A DNA stretch of 13,449 bases from Tannerella sp. (GTDB lineage Bacteria > Bacteroidota > Bacteroidia > Bacteroidales > Tannerellaceae): assembly GCA_031283915.1 (NCBI GenBank), contig JAITAY010000080.1:1-13449 (forward strand), read 5' to 3'. How positions within the stretch are numbered: position 1 is the stretch's first letter; every line of letters begins with the position of its first letter. This document shows, one piece after another, positions 7,612 through 13,317 of this stretch. The translations under genes and the position numbers were made by a program. The notes beneath the pieces were generated by a model, which saw nothing but the letters and a program-made list of their open reading frames with translations, did not search any database and was not told the origin of the DNA.

Positions 7612-7803
7612 TCACGAACCATTACCCACATAAAAAGTAAGCGTCGCCAATTTAAAACCGCGTGTTGCCAACTTAAAACCACGCGTCGCTAACTTAAAAC
7701 CACGCGTCGCCAACTTGAAACCATGCGCCGCCAACTTGAAACCGCGCGTCGCCAACTTAAAAGTAGGCGTTGCAAGTTTACAAGTAACTGCATGAAGTTT
7801 CAT
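7612..7803 (-). CDS. Possible 63-aa heptad-repeat peptide encoded by the 21-bp array
   Basis: On the minus strand an ATG at 7803 opens a frame that, after Met, is built of eight successive heptads: KLHAVTC, KLATPTF, KLATRGF, KLAAHGF, three KLATRGF, KLATLTF, then YVGNGS and stop. Every unit begins with Lys-Leu and most end with Phe. No Shine-Dalgarno sequence or clear -7 box is seen, and a longer start at 7890 is also open. The opposite strand is open in two frames too, so openness alone proves little. I do not recognise this as a known family; it may be untranslated. Confidence 0.22.
   Translation of the reverse strand: MKLHAVTCKLATPTFKLATRGFKLAAHGFKLATRGFKLATRGFKLATRGFKLATLTFYVGNGS
7633..7800. 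repeat. Eight-unit 21-bp tandem repeat array
   Basis: Eight contiguous 21-bp units begin at 7633, 7654, 7675, 7696, 7717, 7738, 7759 and 7780. The five central units follow AAAACCACGCGTCGCC plus AACTT with few changes. The outer units at 7633 and 7759 share AAAAGTA in place of AAAACC, and the last unit is degenerate. The period is a multiple of three, so frames stay open: minus strand KLATRGF heptads, plus strand KPRVANL heptads. There are no spacers, so it is not a CRISPR array. Its role is unknown: coding repeat, protein-binding array or part of a structured 3' untranslated region are all possible. Confidence 0.95.
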
Positions 7804-7992
7804 CGCCACTGGGGAAAAAATCATCGCACGCAATATAATAAACATATGCGACCATTTGAAATGCACCCCTGTCAAAATTACATCGTGCACAGTATCATTC
7901 GTTCTATCCTGTTTTTATTTCGCATCCCGTACTACCGCAATGAGTTGAATTGCACCCGAGCGAATACAGGAAAAACGTGTTTTCGGGATACA

Positions 7993-8020
7993 CGACTGTA
8001 ACCAGTCGGCTTGTTTTTTT
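7993..8020 (+). terminator. Hairpin with T-run
   Basis: CGACTG-TAAC-CAGTCG (7993-8008) is a 6-bp perfect stem with a tetraloop, followed by GCTTG and seven T residues. It has the form of an intrinsic terminator on the plus strand and is the first good candidate to end the transcript of the oxidoreductase/radical SAM pair, which would give a 3' untranslated region of about 480 nt including the 21-bp array. Confidence 0.55.
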
Positions 8021-8028
8021 CCCTTCTC

Positions 8029-8086
8029 TCCGGTTGCCCGGACAGAAAGGGTTTTCTGATTCAAACGAATATTAATGAGGGTTAAT
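8029..8086. repeat. Four abutting small inverted repeats
   Basis: Four perfect inverted repeats follow each other with no base between them: TCCGG-TTGC-CCGGA (8029-8042), CAGAAA-GGGT-TTTCTG (8043-8058), ATTC-AAAC-GAAT (8059-8070) and ATTAA-TGAGGG-TTAAT (8071-8086). They end 17 nt before the -7 box of the next gene. They could fold as a row of small stem-loops in RNA or be protein-binding sites. Confidence 0.6.
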
Positions 8087-8103
8087 TTCGCGTCAAAACA
8101 CAT

Positions 8104-8111
8104 TATTTTTG
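8104..8111 (+). promoter_or_regulatory. -7 box of the exported-protein gene
   Basis: TATTTTTG fits TAnnTTTG and lies 52 nt before the ATG at 8164. No TTG is found at the expected -33 position. Confidence 0.5.
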
Positions 8112-8163
8112 CGATTGACTGATTTGTTTTCACTATTTTTACACAGCTAAAACAAAGTGAGTT

Positions 8164-8736
8164 ATGAAACTGAAAAGAATTTATATGACATGGATAGCCA
8201 TGTCGGGTTGCCTGCTGGGGCAAGCGCAGGAAGCCGGCGTGGAGCAATCCGTATGGGGTGTCCAGGGCGGTTTATTGAGCGTTTGGGGATATAACGAATC
8301 ACGGCTTTCCGATGCCGTAGCACTCCGGAGCGAAGTCGGGTTAATGGGCGGTTTTTCGTACTCTTACACCAGTATTTTCGGCGGCTATAGCCGTTATATC
8401 GTCGTGCCGGAACTGACCGTCGAACCCCGGTGGTATTATGACCTGGCCAGGCGTCAGGCCAAAGCCAGGCGGACGGCGTACAACTCGGCCAACTATTTCT
8501 CGCTCCGAACCTCCTTCTACCCGAAACGGATGGCCATCAGCGACGCTTATACCTTCCCGGCGAACATGCTGACCATAGTCCCCATGTGGGGCATACGGAG
8601 ACATTACGGCATGCATTTCTGTCTTGAAGCCGGCGCCGGCGCCGGTTGCCGGCATATCTTCGGCGAAACGGGAAACGCAAGGGACAGAGATGAGTTCGTG
8701 CTCAACTGGCACTTCTGCGTCGGGTATACGTTCTGA
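8164..8736 (+). CDS. Small exported protein, probably an outer-membrane beta-barrel
   Basis: The 190-aa product starts with a signal peptide: basic MKLKR, a hydrophobic core, and a likely cleavage site after GQA (residue 21). C16 in AMSGC is an imperfect lipobox, so a lipoprotein is a less likely alternative. The mature part is rich in Gly, Tyr and alternating aromatic or aliphatic residues (FSYSYTSIFGGYSRYIVVPELTVEP in short runs, YFSLRTSFY) and ends FCVGYTF with a terminal Phe, as in outer-membrane barrels. Its size fits an 8-stranded barrel. I recognise no specific family, and no ligand can be named. It appears monocistronic, with a -7 box upstream and the palindromic element at 8785 downstream, which could serve as its terminator. 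Confidence 0.75.
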   Translation: MKLKRIYMTWIAMSGCLLGQAQEAGVEQSVWGVQGGLLSVWGYNESRLSDAVALRSEVGLMGGFSYSYTSIFGGYSRYIVVPELTVEPRWYYDLARRQAKARRTAYNSANYFSLRTSFYPKRMAISDAYTFPANMLTIVPMWGIRRHYGMHFCLEAGAGAGCRHIFGETGNARDRDEFVLNWHFCVGYTF

Positions 8737-8784
8737 CATTGAAAAACTTCTGTGAATTTCCAGCGGAGCTTTCAACAGGATTTA

Positions 8785-8940
8785 GGAGCTGTCTGTAAAT
8801 AAACCATCCCCATTTACGGGAGATGTTTTTTGCCATCCAACGACTGAAAATGCGCGCATACCGGGGTATGTAAGCATTTTCAGGAGGAAGTAGGGTGAAA
8901 AACAGACCCGTAAAGGGGTGGTTTATTTACAGACAGCTCC
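8785..8940. mobile_element. 156-bp palindromic MITE-like element
   Basis: The left end (8785-8820, starting GGAGCTGTCTGTAAATAA) and right end (8907-8940) are inverted copies of about 35 bp that differ only by two single-base gaps and a neighbouring position inside the pyrimidine-rich inner part. Both ends are flanked by TTA (8782-8784 and 8941-8943), consistent with a 3-bp TNA target duplication as made by some IS5-group transposases. The inside is also palindromic: CTGAAAATGC at 8844-8853 pairs with GCATTTTCAG at 8874-8883, enclosing CATACC-GG-GGTATG (8857-8870). No transposase is encoded, so it would have to be moved in trans. The whole element can fold as one long hairpin. Confidence 0.8.
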
Positions 8941-9050
8941 TTAGAGACGTCCCGAGCCCTCGGCGGATTTGGGTATCAGGATTTGGTCAAACAGTCTGTG
9001 AAGTATCGGAAGCGTGCCATGCATCCTGTTTTCAGGATTTTCCGGAAATA

Positions 9051-9076
9051 AAAAAGCATCCCGCGGGATGCTTTTT
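9051..9076 (-). terminator. Perfect palindrome terminating tRNA-fMet
   Basis: A 26-bp perfect palindrome with arms AAAAAGCATCCCG and CGGGATGCTTTTT lies 2 nt past the tRNA-fMet 3' end. The GC-rich stem followed by five T residues on either strand is a bidirectional intrinsic terminator. Confidence 0.9.
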
Positions 9077-9078
9077 CG

Positions 9079-9150
<72 letters not shown>

Positions 9151-9167
9151 ATTTGGTTTTACGGGGG

Positions 9168-9198
9168 CAAAGGTAGGAAAAATTCCCAAATAACCCAA
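9168..9198 (-). promoter_or_regulatory. Promoter of tRNA-fMet
   Basis: Minus-strand TTG (9198-9196) and TACCTTTG (9175-9168) are 20 nt apart, matching the Bacteroidota promoter. The -7 box ends 17 nt before the tRNA 5' end. Confidence 0.75.
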
Positions 9199-9224
9199 AT
9201 TATCCTGATATTTTTTCCGAAAGG

Positions 9225-9255
9225 TTGGTGCATCGAAGTTTTTTAACTACTTTTG
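9225..9255 (+). promoter_or_regulatory. Promoter of the tetR-KAS III-fabG unit
   Basis: TTG (9225-9227) and TACTTTTG (9248-9255) are 20 nt apart, a good Bacteroidota promoter, 31 nt before the TetR start codon. Its -7 box overlaps the left arm of an inverted repeat that may be an operator. Confidence 0.78.
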
Positions 9256-9283
9256 CGCACAGATTTGACCAAAGTGTGCAAAA
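9251..9283. promoter_or_regulatory. Operator-like inverted repeat at the tetR promoter
   Basis: TTTTGCGCAC (9251-9260) and GTGTGCAAAA (9274-9283) are inverted copies that match at 9 of 10 positions around a 13-nt centre. The site overlaps the -7 box and transcription start region and ends 3 nt before the TetR start codon. Position and symmetry fit an autoregulatory TetR-family operator; binding is inferred. Confidence 0.55.
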
Positions 9284-9286
9284 ATT

Positions 9287-9883
9287 ATGTCGATAACAGT
9301 ATCAAAGACCCGGGATGTTCTTGTGGATGTAGCCCGTCAACTCTTCGCCCGCATGGGTATTGACCATACCACGATGAACGATATTGCGCAGGCTTCGCAG
9401 AAAGGCCGGCGTACGCTTTATACCTATTTCAAAAGCAAGGAGGAGGTTTTTCTGGCCGTGGTCGAATCGGAACGGAACAAACTCAACCGGATATTACAGG
9501 ACTTTGCCCTACAAAAACTGCCGGCGGATGAGAAATTAATCACATTTATGTATATGCGACTGGATGCGGTCAAAGCCATCGTATTCCAGAACGGAACGCT
9601 CCGTGCCAAGTTTTTCAGAGACATTTGGCGGGTGGCAAAAGCAAGAAAGAAATTTGATCTTCAGGAGATTGAAATAATCGAAAACATTCTGGAGGAAGGC
9701 GTAAGGGAGGGCACATTCACGATTCCGGACACGAGAATCACGGCGCTGACGCTCCACTATATGTTGAAAGGTCTTGAGGTGCCGTATATTCGTGGATTCA
9801 CGGGGACGACGGAGGCAGAACGGGCCAGTCACAGAGAGAATGTCATGCATTTAATTTTTAACGGTATTAAAATAACGAAATAA
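9287..9883 (+). CDS. TetR/AcrR-family transcriptional regulator
   Basis: The 198-aa product has the TetR layout: an N-terminal DNA-binding domain with ARQLFARMGIDHTTMNDIAQAS (in short runs, about 16-37) and the recognition-helix end GRRTLYTYFKSKEEVFLAVV (40-59), then an all-helical ligand-binding and dimerisation domain that is variable across the family. It acts as a cytoplasmic dimer. Its TAA stop overlaps the ATG of the ketoacyl-ACP synthase gene (TAATG), so it is cotranscribed with two fatty-acid synthesis genes. By analogy with the TetR-family lipid regulators FabR and DesT it may sense an acyl-ACP or acyl-CoA; this is inference. The operator-like palindrome at its promoter suggests self-repression. 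Confidence 0.93.
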   Translation: MSITVSKTRDVLVDVARQLFARMGIDHTTMNDIAQASQKGRRTLYTYFKSKEEVFLAVVESERNKLNRILQDFALQKLPADEKLITFMYMRLDAVKAIVFQNGTLRAKFFRDIWRVAKARKKFDLQEIEIIENILEEGVREGTFTIPDTRITALTLHYMLKGLEVPYIRGFTGTTEAERASHRENVMHLIFNGIKITK

Positions 9884-10830
9884 TGTATATCAACGCATCA
9901 GGATATTACGTTCCAAAGGAACGGGTTCCTAACGAATATTTTTTAGAAATCAACGGATTAACCGATCAATGGATTGTACAACGTACGGGTATTGTCACTC
10001 GTTCCAGAGCCAAACCCGAAGAAAATATCAACACAATGGGCATAGAAGCCATTCGTCACGCGCTGCCTTCTCTCCCCTACGACATCAGGGAAATCGATCT
10101 GATTATATCCGCTTCCTATTCGCCTTACGACACGGTGGGTACGGCGGCACATGTCGCCCAGCGTGAATTTGGTATCGAAGACGCAAAGGCATTTTTTCTG
10201 TCTTCCGCCTGCTCGTCGTTCATCAATGCACTCGAAGTCACAGAAGGTTATTTCGCTTCGGGAAAATCGCGAAAAGCGCTGATCATCTGCGGGGATAAAA
10301 ACTGGGCATACAACAATCCGGACGACCCCCAAAGCGGTCATCTCTGGGGAGACGCATCGGTCGCTTTTTTTATCTCGAAGGAACAGGTCACGGAAAGAGA
10401 CGCCCGCATCGTGGAAATCTATACGCAGGCGCTGGGTTGTCTGGGAAAAGGGCCGGAAAGCGTCCAGTTGCGGCCGCGCGACGGCGGAATACGGATGCCC
10501 GAAGGGAAGGACGTATTCGTACAAGCCTGTACGCTGATGCCCAAGAATGCCCTCCGGCTGCTGGAAAACAACGGTTACACCTGGGATGACCTTTCTTACT
10601 TCATTGCGCACCAGGCGAATTTGCGGATCATGAAAAATATCGCGGAGCAGATTCAGATGCCGGAAGAAAAGGTGCTCCACAACATCGAGGAACTGGGAAA
10701 TACAGGCGGCGCAAGTTGTGCGCTGGTCTACGCGCAAAACAAAGACCGTTTCAAACCGGACGATTTGATTTGCCTCACCGTCTTCGGTGGAGGATATTCG
10801 GCCGGCGCCTGCCTGATCAAATACAATTAA
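9883..10830 (+). CDS. Beta-ketoacyl-ACP synthase III (FabH-like)
   Basis: The 315-aa product has the size and active site of KAS III: catalytic Cys110 in SSACSSF, His243 in AHQAN and Asn273 in LGNTGGAS, plus the C-terminal GGGYSAGACLIKYN. KAS III condenses an acyl-CoA primer with malonyl-ACP to start fatty-acid chains in the cytoplasm. The stretch after the catalytic Asn reads GNTGGAS rather than the common GNTSAAS, so this may be a divergent FabH paralogue with a different primer, perhaps branched. It starts on the last base of the tetR stop codon and is followed 13 nt later by a FabG-type reductase, which would act on its ketoacyl product. Use of the symbol fabH is withheld because a second, housekeeping copy may exist elsewhere. 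Confidence 0.92.
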   Translation: MYINASGYYVPKERVPNEYFLEINGLTDQWIVQRTGIVTRSRAKPEENINTMGIEAIRHALPSLPYDIREIDLIISASYSPYDTVGTAAHVAQREFGIEDAKAFFLSSACSSFINALEVTEGYFASGKSRKALIICGDKNWAYNNPDDPQSGHLWGDASVAFFISKEQVTERDARIVEIYTQALGCLGKGPESVQLRPRDGGIRMPEGKDVFVQACTLMPKNALRLLENNGYTWDDLSYFIAHQANLRIMKNIAEQIQMPEEKVLHNIEELGNTGGASCALVYAQNKDRFKPDDLICLTVFGGGYSAGACLIKYN

Positions 10831-10843
10831 TCATTAAATAAGC

Positions 10844-11596
10844 ATGTATATGAAACTTTTAGAAGGAAAGACGGCGCTTGTCACCGGCGCCGCACGCGGA
10901 ATCGGGAAAGCCATTGCCCTGAAATTTGCCGCCGAAGGCGCCCATATCGCGTTCACGGATTTGGCCATTGACGAAAACGGCCTGGCTACGGAAAAGGAAA
11001 TTGAAGCATGGGGCGTGAAAGCCAAGGGTTATGCCTCCAACGCCTCCGTTTTTGAAGATGCGCACAAGGTGGTAGAAGAAGTGAACAGGACGTTCGGACG
11101 CATTGATATTCTGGTCAATAATGCCGGAATCACACGCGATGGCCTGATGATGCGCATGAGCGAGCAACAGTGGGACATGGTCATTAATGTCAACCTGAAG
11201 TCGGCCTTTAACCTGATTCACGCCGTCACGCCGGTCATGATGAAGCAAAGAGGCGGAAGTATCATCAATATGGCATCGGTTGTGGGCATCTCCGGAAATG
11301 CCGGGCAGGCGAATTATTCCGCCTCCAAAGCCGGGATGATCGGTTTGGCCAAGTCGGTCGCCAGGGAACTGGGTTCGCGCGGCATCCGCGCCAACGCCAT
11401 AGCGCCGGGTTTCATCCTCACGGACATGACGGCCGCCCTCTCGGAAGAAGTCCGGCAGGAATGGGCGAAACAAATCCCCCTGCGACGCGGCGGGACGCCG
11501 GAAGACGTAGCCAGTGTCGCCGTTTTCCTCGCCTCCGACCTTTCGTCGTACGTGACCGGCCAGGTGATTCCCGTTTGCGGCGGAATGAATATGTAA
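10844..11596 (+). CDS. fabG: 3-oxoacyl-ACP reductase, short-chain dehydrogenase family
   Basis: The 250-aa product is a classical SDR: NADP(H)-binding TGAARGIG (14-21), NNAG (92-95), Asn117 in INVNL, and the catalytic Ser145, Tyr158 and Lys162 in MASVVGISGNAGQANYSASK. The C-terminus, YVTGQVIPVCGGMNM, is FabG-like. It reduces 3-ketoacyl-ACP to 3-hydroxyacyl-ACP in the elongation cycle, in the cytoplasm as a tetramer. An alternative start at 10850 (MKLLEGKTAL) is equally plausible and matches the usual FabG N-terminus better. It is the third gene after tetR and the KAS III gene, 13 nt downstream, and ends the unit before a GC-rich hairpin. Confidence 0.93.
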   Translation: MYMKLLEGKTALVTGAARGIGKAIALKFAAEGAHIAFTDLAIDENGLATEKEIEAWGVKAKGYASNASVFEDAHKVVEEVNRTFGRIDILVNNAGITRDGLMMRMSEQQWDMVINVNLKSAFNLIHAVTPVMMKQRGGSIINMASVVGISGNAGQANYSASKAGMIGLAKSVARELGSRGIRANAIAPGFILTDMTAALSEEVRQEWAKQIPLRRGGTPEDVASVAVFLASDLSSYVTGQVIPVCGGMNM

Positions 11597-11630
11597 ACTC
11601 AGCAGAGAGTAGAAGAATGGTTGATAAAGT

Positions 11631-11663
11631 CGCGGGCAGTGGAGATATACCCCATTGCCCGCG
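11631..11663 (+). terminator. GC-rich hairpin after fabG
   Basis: CGCGGGCA (11631-11638) pairs perfectly with TGCCCGCG (11656-11663) around a 17-nt centre. It starts 34 nt after the fabG stop. There is no T-run, so it may be a weak terminator, an mRNA 3'-end stabiliser or simply a spacer hairpin. Confidence 0.45.
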
Positions 11664-11742
11664 CTGTCTGTCCGTTGCGACGTCCATGCACAAAACCGTG
11701 CCCTGTCCGGCATAACTTCTATTTTCCCCTTTTGTACCACCT

Positions 11743-12471
11743 ATGGAAATAATCTACGAAGACAATCACCTGATAGCGGTGAACAAGACCTGTCACGAAA
11801 TCGTGCAGGGCGACAAGACGGGTGATCTTCCGCTTTCGGAAACCCTCAAAACCTGTCTGAAAGAAAAATACGCCAAGCCGGGCAACGTCTTTATCGGCGT
11901 CGTCCATCGCCTGGACCGTCCCGTGACGGGGGCGGTTGTTTTTGCCAAAACGGGCAAGGCGCTCCAGCGAATGAACGAAAAATTCCGGCTGGGCGAAGTG
12001 AAGAAAATCTATTGGGCGATCGTCAAAAATCCCCCTCCGAAGCGGGAAGGCGAACTGGTGCACTGGCTGGTGCGCAACGAACAGAAAAACCGAAGCTACG
12101 CCGGCGATGTCGAGAGGCCGAATGCGCAAAAAGCGATTCTCTCTTACCGGCTGATAGCCGCTTCGGAGCGTTATTATCTGCTGGAGATCGACCTGAAAAC
12201 CGGCCGTCATCACCAGATACGCTGTCAGCTTGCCCACATCGGATGCCCCGTCAAAGGCGACCTGAAATACGGAGCCGACCGCTCCAATCCCGACGGCGGA
12301 ATCAGTCTTCATGCCCGCAGCATCTCGTTTGTCCACCCTGTCACGCGGCAGCCGCTCTGCCTGACCGCTCCCGTGCCCGAAGACCGGCTGTGGAAAGCGC
12401 TTGCGGACGGCGTTCGGGCGGAGCAGGCCCCGGTCAGTCCAGATGGAACACTTCTTCCAGAGAGGTCGTGA
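11743..12471 (+). CDS. RluA-family RNA pseudouridine synthase
   Basis: The 242-aa product has the RluA-family core: MEIIYEDNHLIAVNK at the N-terminus, the catalytic motif GVVHRLDRPVTG with Asp58, and KTGRHHQIRCQLAHIGCPVKGD followed by LHARSISFVHPVT. These enzymes isomerise specific uridines in rRNA or tRNA in the cytoplasm. No S4 RNA-binding domain precedes the catalytic domain, so it is of the short single-domain type; the target nucleotide cannot be assigned. The ATG at 11743 is followed at once by the family's first strand, and no clear -7 box or ribosome-binding site is seen. Its last 38 nt overlap the 3' end of rhaM on the opposite strand, and the tail after residue 215 is not conserved in character. 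Confidence 0.93.
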   Translation: MEIIYEDNHLIAVNKTCHEIVQGDKTGDLPLSETLKTCLKEKYAKPGNVFIGVVHRLDRPVTGAVVFAKTGKALQRMNEKFRLGEVKKIYWAIVKNPPPKREGELVHWLVRNEQKNRSYAGDVERPNAQKAILSYRLIAASERYYLLEIDLKTGRHHQIRCQLAHIGCPVKGDLKYGADRSNPDGGISLHARSISFVHPVTRQPLCLTAPVPEDRLWKALADGVRAEQAPVSPDGTLLPERS

Positions 12472-12748
12472 CCGGCGAGTGATCCGGATTCACTTCCATG
12501 ATATCACTCATGTAGTCCCACCATTTTTGCTGGATTTCGACGGCGCCCAGTTCCTGCGACGACTGCTCGCCTTCCACTTTCTGTACGGCGAACAGGATAT
12601 GGGTTTCTTCGTCCAGATAGATGGAATAATCGCGGATGCCCGACCGTTGGATCAGCGCGGCAATTTCCGGCCACACCTCGTTATGACGCCGGATGTACTC
12701 CTGCCGGAATCCGGGTTTCAATTTCATTTTAAAAGCGACTCTTTTCAT
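12434..12748 (-). CDS. rhaM: L-rhamnose mutarotase
   Basis: The 104-aa product from the ATG at 12748 matches RhaM in length and motifs: MKRVAFKMKLKPG, EYIRRHNEVWPE with the active-site His, YSIYLDEETHILFAV, and WWDYMSDIMEVNPDHSPV followed by LEEVFHLD. RhaM interconverts the alpha and beta anomers of L-rhamnopyranose so that the isomerase receives the right form. An upstream in-frame ATG (12841) would add 31 residues with no family likeness, so the downstream start is chosen. The promoter is unclear; TAACTTGC near 12781 is one base short of a -7 box. No other rhamnose genes are present. The 3' end overlaps the pseudouridine synthase gene tail to tail. Confidence 0.94.
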   Translation of the reverse strand: MKRVAFKMKLKPGFRQEYIRRHNEVWPEIAALIQRSGIRDYSIYLDEETHILFAVQKVEGEQSSQELGAVEIQQKWWDYMSDIMEVNPDHSPVTTSLEEVFHLD

Positions 12749-12870
12749 GATTGTATGTTGTTTAAAAACCGGGCGCAAGTTACAAATATCCGCGCGGTTG
12801 GCCATACGAAGAAGGCATATTATTTGGGCTGTCCCGCGCACGGGAAAATTTTGCGCAAAAACAGGCGTTG

Positions 12871-12905
12871 TTAATGATTAATGGTTAATGGTCAATGATT
12901 AGTGG
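12871..12905. repeat. Five tandem heptanucleotides (TTAATGR)
   Basis: Five contiguous units: TTAATGA, TTAATGG, TTAATGG, TCAATGA, TTAGTGG. It belongs to the same family as the three-unit block at 7551-7571. It lies in the intergenic region upstream of rhaM. Confidence 0.85.
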
Positions 12906-13013
12906 ATAGGAGAATAGCGGCCGGTAGCGTTGTGACAGGGCGAAGCCGTCCGATCAAACCCTCACGTCTACTCCTTTCCCTCCTAACGCCGCTTGTCTGC
13001 CAACCACGCTCTA

Positions 13014-13317
13014 CTGTGTAACAACATGGCAAAAACCTTATATAACTTGAGTTTTGGCTAAGCCAACCTTATTTCTACCTTATTTAAAGAACAAAACAAC
13101 CTTAGTAGCGCAGGGAAGGAGGCAGAAAGCCAACCTTATTACCTTATTCCTGTAAGGCGTCAGACGCGACAGAACAATAAGGTAATAAGGTTTCGTAAGG
13201 GTATGTATTTCCAACCTGGCGGCTACTAAGGTTGTTTTGTTCTTTAAATAAGGTAGAAATAAGGTTGGCTTAGCCAAAACTCAAGTTATATAAGGTTTTT
13301 GCAATGTTGTTACACAG
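13014..13317. mobile_element. 304-bp near-perfect palindrome, MITE-like, no transposase
   Basis: The arms 13014-13109 and 13222-13317 are inverted copies over 96 bp with a single mismatch (13028 against 13303) and no gap. Inside lies a second perfect 17-bp inverted repeat, AACCTTATTACCTTATT (13132-13148) against 13176-13192, and at the centre GCGTC-A-GACGC flanked by CTGT and ACAG. The hexamer CCTTAT occurs five times on the plus strand in the left half and five times inverted in the right half. The ends read CTGTGTAACAAC inward. No target duplication is obvious (flanks CTCTA and GAGTC). No credible protein is encoded. It could be a non-autonomous transposable element or a large DNA or RNA hairpin with another role. 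Confidence 0.8.

Noticed and set aside
7633..7800. CRISPR array
   Set aside because: Units are directly adjacent with a 21-bp period and no spacers, and no cas genes are present.
7723..8001. 92-aa plus-strand frame through the 21-bp array and beyond
   Set aside because: It starts within a repeat unit, has no ribosome-binding site or motif, and ends inside the terminator hairpin.
9958..10737. 259-aa minus-strand frame opposite the KAS III gene
   Set aside because: Antisense shadow; the plus strand has intact Cys-His-Asn catalytic motifs.
11719..12336. 205-aa minus-strand frame opposite the pseudouridine synthase gene
   Set aside because: Antisense shadow of a gene with a clear HRLDRP active site.
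12749..12841. N-terminal 31-residue extension of rhaM
   Set aside because: The downstream ATG gives exactly the usual 104-aa RhaM; the extension has no similarity to the family.
13080..13277. 65-aa frame inside the 304-bp palindrome
   Set aside because: It follows from the inverted-repeat sequence itself; it has no motif or translation signal.
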